Part shown: one piece after another, positions 14,847-26,000 of the stretch
Numbering within the stretch: position 1 is the stretch's first letter
Layout of the letters: every line of letters begins with the position of its first letter
Assembly: GCA_028564705.1 (NCBI GenBank)
Contig: JAPXFQ010002467.1
Span: 310,001-374,000 of the forward strand
DNA length: 64,000 bases
Reading direction: 5' to 3'
Source: Apricaphanius iberus
Lineage: Eukaryota > Chordata > Actinopteri > Cyprinodontiformes > Aphaniidae
Translations under genes and position numbers: made by a program
The notes under the pieces: model-generated
Told to the model about the DNA's origin: nothing
Database searches by the model: none
What the model saw: the letters and a program-made list of their open reading frames with translations, nothing else

Positions 14847-17800
14847 AACTATGAAAGATTAAACAGTATTTGTAGTATTAGAAATTACTTTAATAGACTA
14901 CAGGTACTATTTCAATAGATACATATATTCATTGTAAGACAGCAGATGAAAAATTCAACCTTCAAAACCAAGTAAAAAACAAATGATGATGAAACTACAA
15001 AAATATTAATGGTGTCAACCCCTCAGCAATGTTTAACAATTTACCACGGCAGGCAAATGAAATGCAGTCACGTTTGTTTCATCCCCATATTTCTGCTTTG
15101 TGAGTAGCTGGCGGCCCATTGATGGGTCTGAGCTCCCTGGCCACTGCTGCTGGAAGTTTAGCTGCACAACAGACATTCTGTCAGATAACTTTATGTAAAT
15201 TATCCATCAGGGGACGTTTTTGTTCTTGGAGCACAGCACAGCTCGGAGTATAGAAATATCAATTTGTTGTACTGGCTTCGTCTTTTGCATTCTGCATTTG
15301 CCTGAAAATCCCACCTGACAAGCTAGTTTGATTTGCACAAAACAAAACGAGCATGTGGTAGCCGCCCAGTAGTAGTTCTTATCTCAGCGATGTTAACACA
15401 ACGCTCATTCACACGGACTATGCTTTCCTGTCGAGGAAGTGTGCAGGTGTGAGGCTGTCACGCATTGGTGGGAGTGGACGGGTCGTTTTATTTTCATCAC
15501 CACAGGGAAACTGTGTCACACTGCAAACCTCTGTACACAGACAAACACTCCACATGTACAAGTAACTACAATGCCAGCGTGTCCAATGAAATATTTCATT
15601 GCTCTTTAAATTATTATGTATTTGAGCTTTACTACACATTCTGTCTCAGTGAGTGGATTTCCTACCTGTTATTCACGCTGGCGTTTTCTACTTAAAGTTG
15701 CATGGAATAAAACAGAGGTCAGGCGCTTTAGTTCCAACGCATAAATACACTCGCCTCATTCAAGTTTAATCTTCAGGAAATATGTCCTCTGTGTCAAAGT
15801 TTCTCTTTTAAACTTTCTTTTTTTTTACATTTCAAACTCCTCTTTTAATTATTTTATGTATTTATGGAGTAAAAAAGGAACATCTTGCTTTACAAATACA
15901 ATCTAGTTTGACAAAAAAGGGGGGGAAAGCCTGAGCTTCAAAACAAAAAACATTAATTCCAATAAAACACCCAAAAAGCAACAGACAATGACAATGGTTG
16001 TTGGTTAAATACCACCATAGGTGAGCAACTCCAGCACTTCTCTCCGCCTGTCTGAAAACCAATGAAATTACATAAAATTCTTTCAGATCTGGAGGAAAAT
16101 GTTGTGAACTACAGTAACCTGCTCCTAATGTCAGCAGCAAACTGGGTGCATTTACTGTACACACTGAGTACACATGCTAAAAAAACAACAACAAACTATT
16201 TCATGGTGCAACTGATGTTTATTTATTTTTTACTTGGTGGCCATATGCCCTCTCTTCTCATGCCACCCTGGGAAACTTCCCGTTGTCTAATTCAAAACCC
16301 ACTTCTGGCGGGAAGTTTAGTTCTCATTTGGTGCTGAAGATATCAAACTAAATTTGAAATGAATTTCTGGTCCCTTTACTTTGATTGGAAACATCACATG
16401 CCAGTTTGTGTTGTTTTTCATCTCAAAGTTTTATATGGGCTCCACCTGCATCAGAAAAAAAACTCCAGCCTTCTGCAGCTTTATGGCCTGAAAAAAGTTG
16501 ATAGCAAACTCATTTTAAGCAGATGTGCAGTTGTTTCACTCATTTAAACATCTATGATTGTTATGTTGTTGATTGAATTTCAAGACTTTCAGTTTCTGTG
16601 GTGTCTTACCAGCAGGTTTAGTCTTCAAAGGTGATCAGCTAATATTTTTGAGTACCACAACAAGTGACAGTATTATCTCCTCATTCAGAGGAAGCTTAAA
16701 GAGTTCCTTTAGAGTATGCTGAGCTGAGCAAACTCTCAGGACACAGTGTTGCTTTTTGGCATCGTCTAGATCTGCAGCCTTTGTTCTGGTCTACATTTAC
16801 ATCAGACTGATGAAGAAGCAGCTGTGATGAAGAGAGAGGAGGCCTCAGTGTTTTGTGGTGATAAGGAGGTTTTTCTAAGGTTCCTGACTGAGCCGCTCAG
16901 GGAATCCAATTTGAAGTTTGTGTGCAAAAGGACCCGAGGAGAGTCCTCTTGCTCTCTGCTGATGAAAATGTTTGATTTCTATCAGTCCGATCCACCTTTA
17001 ACTTGAATCACAAACCTTGCTAGAAGGTATTAGCATAATCTGTTCAACTCTGAGCTTTCTGTGCCTTAAAAAAAAAAAATTATAATGCACACATATTTTT
17101 TTTCAAGCTGTATAATTCCTTTTATGTTGCTTAATTATCTTTTGATAGAAACGTGTGTCATTTACAACCAGAAAATTGCCTCTTGGTTAAAATAATAATT
17201 AAAAAAATAGATAAATATATTTGGGCTTAACCGAATATCTGTCATGTGGGCCTTTTATTTTTTAATTTTTTTAATTAACCTTAATTTTTAATTGGTTTTT
17301 AAACAATTTCATTAGATTGTTTTACTCAGCTGCTCATCTCTTCAGAACATAACATTGTCATATTCCTTGGTTATTCATGAATTTATAGTTTAAGATGAGA
17401 CCCTCTGTCGCCAGGTATAAAACAAAGAGTATATGAATAAAGATTGTTGAACTCAGTCTTTCCTCCTGAATGACGTCATTAAAGCAGCAGAATTTGCCTA
17501 GTCTTTCAACTCACCTCCAAGAAACTTGACTTGTAAACAAGGTACATTCAAATGCACAAGATTTGGCTGAAGTTTGCTTGCTAAATCGTAAATACTGGAC
17601 TTTTCCTAACGCCATGCAAAGCAGGGAAAGGCACTTGGAAACTGCTGGAACCTTCTAAGTCCGGCCACAGGCAGGAACACGGAGCTATTGGGTCTTTCAT
17701 TTTTTAATTCAACTGTGTGCGAATTTGACTCATGATAAAGATCCATTTGATCTGAACGAGGAAATAAACTGTAAGCAGACAAAAACTGCAAATCTGCAGA

Positions 17801-20800
17801 GAACAAGTCATCTGATGAAGTGTTTGAGCATTCAGTGTGTGGTGATGTAAAGTTGGGGGTGACACCAGCGGATTTGTTGTTAGCCTGAAGCCACAATGTC
17901 CACATACCAAGCAAAAGAGCCCAGTTATAAAACTGATTTTGTCATTGGTTAAAAAAGCCTTTCACCGCTTTCAGTGAGGGAGAAATCATTTGACTGTCGT
18001 AGCTCCTGTAAAAATATTTCAGGTGTATTAGATTTTATTAGGGTCATGTCTTGCTAAAATAACCAGTTAGACCTGCTATGAAATTGTAACTGTGCTTTCC
18101 CACAACTTAAACATGAAAACTGCCCAATAATAAAAAGACAGCTGAGCTTGTCCATCATTAAGTGATCACATAAAAACTTTTTTTCTTGGGATTCAAATCA
18201 CCTGCAGCTTCAAGGACAATTCAAGTCGATTACTTCCTCCACCCAAATATTACTAGACAGGTGCCCCTTTGGAAGTCAAATCTGCATTCAAATTGTTAAG
18301 TTTGCCTGCAGATTCCTGCATTGACAAGTTAGTAGTTAAGCGTTGTCATAGAACTTGTTTACCTGTTTTTTTAATAGTTTTTTATTTATTTAATTTACTT
18401 TAACCTTGCACTCGGTAACAAGCCTTTCAGGTACACAGTAACAAGCTTTTTATTACGGGTGCAGGGAAATTGCAGTGAAATGTGGCTCTGTTGCTACCAC
18501 AAGGTATCTAGCTTATATATATATATATATACACTACCGTTCAAAAGTTTGGGGTCACCCAAACAATTTTGTGTTTTCCATGAAACGTCACACTTATTCA
18601 CCACCATACGTTGTGAAATGAATAAAAAATAGAGTCAAGACATTGACAAGGTTAGAAATAATGATTTTTATTTGAAATAAGATTTTTTTTACATCAAACT
18701 TTGCTTTCATCAAATAATCCTCCATTTGCAGCAATTACAGCATTGCAGACCTTTGGCATTCTAGCTGTTAATTTGTTGAGGTAATCTGGAGAAATTGCAC
18801 CCCACGCTTCTAGAAGCAGCTCCCACAATTTGGATTGGTTGGATGGGCACTTCTTGCGTACCATACGGTCAAGCTGCTCCCACAACAGCTCAACGGGGTT
18901 CAAATCTGGTGACTGCGCTGGCCACTCCATTACCGATAGAATACCAGCTGCCTGCTTCTTCTCTAAATAGTTCTTGCACAATTTCGAGGTGTGTTTTGGG
19001 TCATTGTCCTGTTGTAGGATGAAATTGGCTCCAATCAAGCGCTGTCCACTGGGTATGACATGGCGTTGCAAAATGGAGTGATAGCCTTCCTTATTCAGAA
19101 TCCCTTTTACCCTGTACAAATCTCCCACCTTACCAGCACCAAAGCAACCCCAGACCATCACATTACCTCCACCATGCTTAACAGATGGCGTCAGGCATTC
19201 TTCCAGCATCTTTTCAGTTGTTCTGCGTCTCACAAACGTTCTTCTTTGTGATCCAAACACCTCAAACTTGGATTCATCCGTCCACAGCACTTTTTTCCAG
19301 TCTTCCTCTGTCCAATGTCTGTGTTCTTTTGCCCATCTTAATCTTTTTCTTTTATTGGCCAGTCTCAGATATGGCTTTTTCTTTGCCACTCTGCCCTGAA
19401 GCCCAGAATCCCGCAGCCGCCTCTTCACTGTAGATGTTGACACTGGTGTTTTGCGGGTACTATTTAATGAAGATGCCAGTTGGGGACCTGTGAGGCGTCT
19501 GTTTCTCAAACTAGAGACTCTAATGTACTTATCTTCTTGCTCAGTTGTGCAACGCGGCCTCCCACTTCTTTTTCTACTCTGGTTAGAGCCTGTTTGTGCT
19601 GTCCTCTGAAGGGAGTAGTACACACCGTTGTAGGAAATCTTCAATTTCTTAGCAATTTCTCGCATGGAATAGCCTTCATTTCTAAGAACAAGAATAGACT
19701 GTCGAGTTTCAGATGAAAGTTCTCTTTTTCTGGCCATTTTGAGCGTTTAATTGACCCCACAAATGTGATGCTCCAGAAACTCAATCTGCTCAAAGGAAGG
19801 TCAGTTTTGTAGCTTCTGTACCGAGCTAAACTGTTTTCAGATGTGTGAACATGATTGCACAAGGGTTTTCTAATCATCAATTAGCCTTCTGAGCCAATGA
19901 GCAAACACATTGTACCATTAGAACACTGGAGTGATAGTTGCTGGAAATGGGCCTCTATACACCTATGTAGATATTGCACCAAAAACCAGACATTTGCAGC
20001 TAGAATAGTCATTTACCACATTAGCAATGTATAGCGTGTGTTTCTTTAAAGTTAAGACTAGTTTAAAGTTATCTTCATTGAAAAGTACAGTGCTTTTCCT
20101 TCAAAAATAAGGACATTTTAATGTGACCCCAAACTTTTGAACGGTAGTGTATATATATATATATATATATACAGACCAAAGGTTTGGACACACCTTCTCA
20201 TTCAATGAGTTTCCTTTCTTTTCATGACTACATTGTAGATTCTTAACTAAGGGCATCAAAACTATGAATGAACACATGATGAATGGAATTACTGTATGTA
20301 CTTAAACAAAGAGGGTAAAAAAAACTTAATACATGCGTCATATTTTAGATTCCTCAAAGTAGCCTTTGCTCTGATTACTGCTTTGCATTAATTGAGCTTG
20401 GAGGTAGTCACCCGAAATGGTTTTCCAACAGTGTTGAAGGAGTTCCCAGAGATGCTTAGTACTTGTTGGCCCTTTTACCTTCATGCTGTGGTTCAGCTCA
20501 CCCATTTACCATTTACACCCATTTAGTTTTCCCACTTACAAAGCATATAGAGGTCTGTAATTTGTATCAAAGGTACTCTTCAACTGTGAGGGGCAGAATC
20601 TTTGACCAAAAGGCAGAAAATCATAGTGGATGATTTTTATATGATAGTATTTTAAATAATAGTGTTTGATCGTCTATCAGACAGTAAGAATTTAGGCTCC
20701 CACAAACCTGTTAGTTCTTCTTTAAGAAGCCCTCCTGTTCTCCACTCATTACCTGTATTAAATGCACCTGTTTGAACCAGTTACCTCTATAAAAGACACA

Positions 20801-23029
20801 TTTCCACACACTCAAACAAACTCAAACTTCTCCACAATGGCCAAGAGCAACGAGCTGTGCAAGGATATCAGGGATAACATTGTAGAGCTGCTCAAGGGAG
20901 GGATGGGCTACAGGACAATAGGCAAGCAGATTGGTGAGAAGGAAACAGCTGTTGGTGCAATAACTAGAACATGGAAGAAGTTCAGGACTACGGTCAATCT
21001 CCCTCGGTCTGGAGCGCCTTTCCTCATGGGGCATCAATGATAATGAGGACAGTGAGGGATGAATCCAGAACTAAATGGCAGGACCTGGTCAATGATCTGA
21101 ATAGAGCTGACACTACAGTCTCAAAGAAAACCATCAGTCACACACTGCTGTCATGGATTAAAATCCTGCAGTGCACACAAGGTCCCCCTGCTCAAGCCAG
21201 TACATGTCAAGGCTAGTCTGAAGTTTGCCAATAAACATCAGGATAATCCAGAGGAGGATTGGGAGAAGGATATGTGGCCTGATGAGACAAAAGTGGAGCT
21301 TTTTGGTCTAAACTCCACTCACCGTGTTTGGAGAAAGAAAAAGGATGAGTACAACGCTAAGAACACTATCTCAACTGTGATGCATGGAGGTGGAAACATC
21401 ATTCTTTGGGGATGCTGTTCTCCCTAGAAAATACAGATGTTGCTGTTTTTAACTGCCTGACATTCTCGGTTTCTGTAGGCCTTTAGATCAGGATTGGGTC
21501 AGACTCTGCTGTCTTCCCAGTCATTTCCCTTATTGGGAAATAAAATCTATCAGGGAAATTTTGAACACCTTCACTTTTTAAACAAACTCCAATCACCTTA
21601 CTTTTTGAACTTTTTTAAAAAGATCTCCAAAAACATTTAAGCTCTCTTTTACTGTATGATAATAAAACATTCTGCTCTTATTTCATAATGCTGGGGAGAT
21701 CAGAGTGAGAATGTTTTTTTGTCATATTTTCAAGGATATGATGGGGTGATTATCAATGCGCTTCGTCTGAAACAACCCATCTTAAAACTACAGAAATAAT
21801 ATTCTTATATTTGCAAGCAAAATATTTCCATTAAAAATATTTTACTGTATGTTGCTGCCATTCCTTCCCAATGTAATAAAGGCTGGCTGTTTAATGACAT
21901 GCACTGTAAATAAAGAATAAAGAAATAAAGAAATTACACATTTTGAGCCTATTTTACAAGAACTGTGAGGCTTTGAAAATTGAAATTGAATATATTACCT
22001 TTTGCAATTTATCTAAATTTTTAGTTGATGATGAGGCGGACAGATGAATGTTAATTTTAATATAGTAATATACTGGTAAAATACAACAGACTTAAAAACA
22101 CTTATATCACACTTAAGTGTTTGCACAATTATTTATTGAGGATTTCTTTAAATGAAGAAATCTTCTTCTTAGGATATCATTATAAACGTGATATCCATTT
22201 CAACCATGTCATCATCTAACAGGAGTCTGGCATACGGCTTCAGAGCAAAACCACTTAAAACAGTTTGGACTAGCTAATTTTTCTTTCTTGAACAAGCTGC
22301 CTGCAACATGAAAACAACTTCCCACAACTGGAGGTAAAACAATGAACATGTTAGCAGCTTTCTGAGGTTAACATCGCATATCTCAGAGCAGTTTCTATAT
22401 AGAGAAAAATTCTAAGAATGCAGCACATGAAAACAAATGATTTAGTGTAAACCTCAATGTCTCTGAACAGGCACAGGTGAGAGTGGAAAGAGCACCTTTA
22501 TCAAACAGATGAGGATCATCCATGGGGGAGGATATTCAGACGAGGACAAGAGGAGTTACGCCAAGCTGGTGTTTCAGAACATCTACACATCAATGCAGAC
22601 CATGATCCGAGCCATGGGGCCGCTCGGCATATCCTTCTCTGATCGGCAGAACGAAGTGGGTCAGAAACAGAAAAACTAGATAAAAAGTCATGTTTTAATA
22701 AACCAGTCATAAACTAGTTATTTCTATTCTTTGTCTACAGAACAATGCAAACTCAGTCCTGGAGGTAGAGGTGGACAAGGTGGAGGAGTTGGATCAGAAC
22801 CTTGTTGTCGCTATCAGGAACCTGTGGAATGACGGTGGAATCCAGGACTGCTACGACCGACGCAGGGAGTACCAGCTGTCCGACTCCACCAAATAGTGAG
22901 AATTTTATTTTCACAGAATATAAAAGCAGACCCTCGTAATCAGCAGAGGAGTCAGTGGTCACCACTAGAAATTAACAAATGTATGTATCACTTTAGGACA
23001 AGAATCGACAAGCTTCGATACGTTTTCTT

Positions 23030-23067
<38 letters not shown>

Positions 23068-26000
23068 GGGTAACACTTTACAACAAGATACAAAAAATTG
23101 TGCTTTGTTACTAGGGGAACGGCTTGAGAGGTAATGAGTAATGAACCAGGGATTAATAAGTAGTTAACTAGTAATTACTGGTAAAACATCCATCAGTCTT
23201 ATTCAGGGACTAATGGTTAGGTGTCTAAGAAACATGAGGAATGAATTGGGGATTAATGTAAAACCTGTAGGTTCTCTTTTGTAAACTTCAATAATGCAAG
23301 TGAAATCAAAATGATACAGCAGTGCTACATCACTGCGACATTGCAAATGCTTTGCATCCTTATTGAAGTTTACAAGGGAGTCTACAGGCATTACATTAAT
23401 CCCCAATTTATTCCTAACCTGTTTCTTAGACACCTAACCATTAACCACAATAAGACTGCTTGTTTTTTTTTTTTTTACTAATAAGTACTAGTTAACTACC
23501 CATTAGGTCCTTATTGATTACTCATTAACGCCTAAGTTGTCCCTTAGTAAGGAAGCACAATTTTGTTTACCTTATTATAAAGTATTACCACATTTTGTTG
23601 TCCTTCATTGGCCTGTTGTTGAATGACTGATTAACTCCTAACCTGACCCATAAATTACACCAGGATTGCATATCTAGGTTGAATAGTTAAAATTACAAAA
23701 TCTTACAGTCCTGATCACTTAAAAATCACATCTTTATCATACTTTTTAGTTACATGGAAAATGTGAATAAAAAAATGGGGAAAAAATGTTTTTGGCCCTT
23801 TTTAAAAATCTGATCAAAATTTCAACTCCTGCAAATGCGACGTATTAAAATAAACTCATGAACACCTGTTAAGGGTTTTGTTATGCTTGCCAAATTAGAT
23901 CCAAGGACCTTATTTTGGATTTTTTGTTAAATCACCAAGGCCTGATCTCTGCTGCTCCATTCACAGCAAATAATTGAGTCACGTTTGTTCCCATGTTTTT
24001 AAAATACACAGAAGAGCTTTAAATAGGACATGCGAGGCCAATTTCTGGCCATGCAGATGAGCACCCACTCATAGTGGAACAGAATCTATTCCTAACAAAA
24101 CCCCTCTCTGAATCGACTTTGAAGATGAATAGAGAAAAAGATTGTGGGTTTTTATTTCTATTTTTGGAAATGTAAAACCTTCTGTTGACTACAATTTGTG
24201 CTCTATTTTTATTCCTACAATGGAACAAAGCTCTTACCTGTTGATTCTTTTAGAATGTTCCATAAAAGACTTTATTTACTATGTGACATGGCTCTGTTGT
24301 ATTTTCAGGCTTTTTAACAAAGGACTTGTCTGATTCTTTGTAACTCTACTACTTATCCTAAAATGTCATTGCTGTAAATAATTTCAGCTATCTCTCCAAC
24401 CTGGACCGGATTGCCCAGCCTTCTTACCTGCCAGACCTCCAGGACATCCTCAGAGTCCGAGTGCCAACAACGGGCATTATTGAGTACCCTTTTGACATGG
24501 AGAATGTCATTTTTAGGTCAGATTTAACGTTCAGCGCTTTAAAAGATTTATCTGCTGTTTTTGCCAATGCTGCGTGTTCTCATTGTGACTGATTTGTTGG
24601 CAGGATGGTGGATGTTGGAGGTCAGAGGTCGGAGAGGAGGAAGTGGATTCACTGCTTCGAGAATGTCACCTCCATCATTTTCCTGGTGGCGCTCAGTGAG
24701 TACGACCAGGTCTTGGCAGAGTGCGACAATGAGGTGAGAGTCCTACTGGGGGCAAAGTGGCGCCAACACATTAACAAAACTTTTTCTTTTCTGCTGAGTT
24801 ACATTAATTTTCACAACCAACTTTGAGAAAAAAAAAGAAGTTATAATTAGGTTACATTTGGAATCCCAACATTCATTTTAAACACCAAAATAATGGCGGT
24901 GTTAAGCTAGATGTAAGTTTTACTTAGTTTCGACCCAGCGTGGCAGTTATGATGCCCAAAACTGTCAGCCACCACTCCGATTTCTCCCAAAAGTATCACT
25001 AAAAATTAGGGATGTTGGATATTGGCTTTTCTACCGATATCCGATATACCAATATAGCCTAACTCATAATTTCCGATACCGATATAAACCGATATGTATG
25101 TAGGGGACCCTCCCTCATAAAAAACAAAAACTACTAAATCCTTTTAGGTAACCACAATGAAATATCTTGTATCATGCATACTTGAGTTTTAAAAATGTAG
25201 AAAATGTAATAATTACTAGAATTTTAGTTAGGCAATTGAAAAAGGTGCCATTTTTATTTTGTCTTCAAAAGTAGCTGGAACATTTTCTCACACAGAGAAT
25301 ACTGACAAAGACCCACCACTCAGGACAAATTTCTACTTTTAGAAAATATAAACAACATTATGCCTTTGTGACTGATGACGTCACCAAGTGCGCCCGATAG
25401 ACGGTCAAGGTTGGCCCAGATTAAGCCTTTTGATAAATTTAAAGTTATCTCACAAATATCTCAAAAACTAAACCTCAAATCTGTCATATTTTTACATTCT
25501 GAGAGAGAAAAGAAGTAGCTGAAGAGTTTGATATATAATATGTGTATGGTGTCAACAACTCATCTTATTAAAAAAAAAAAAAAACGATTCCGATAATTTC
25601 CGATATTAAATTTTAATGCCAATATCGGCCGATAATGACTTCAGGCCGATAATATCAGACATCCCTACTAAAAATAGCCTGCTTTATATTGCAGTGTTTG
25701 TGCAAGTTTCACTTTTCTCCACATTGTCCACATTCCTCTACTATCAGTTCAAAAGCATTTTCTAGTTATTTTTGCTTAAAGCTACAAGCATATAGTTAAA
25801 AGGGAAGTTAATACATGACAGCTGCATGAAATGCTTTCTTCCTTATTTTGTTCTGACACAGAGAAATGTGGCGTTAGCTAATTATCATGAGGGAAAGGAG
25901 GTAAGCTTGAAAAGCCCAATGAACATTAACAGAACTTTATGCTCAGAAACGACACCTTGGTGGTCCGGCTGTTGACTCCCTGTTTGATCTATCAGCAAAA

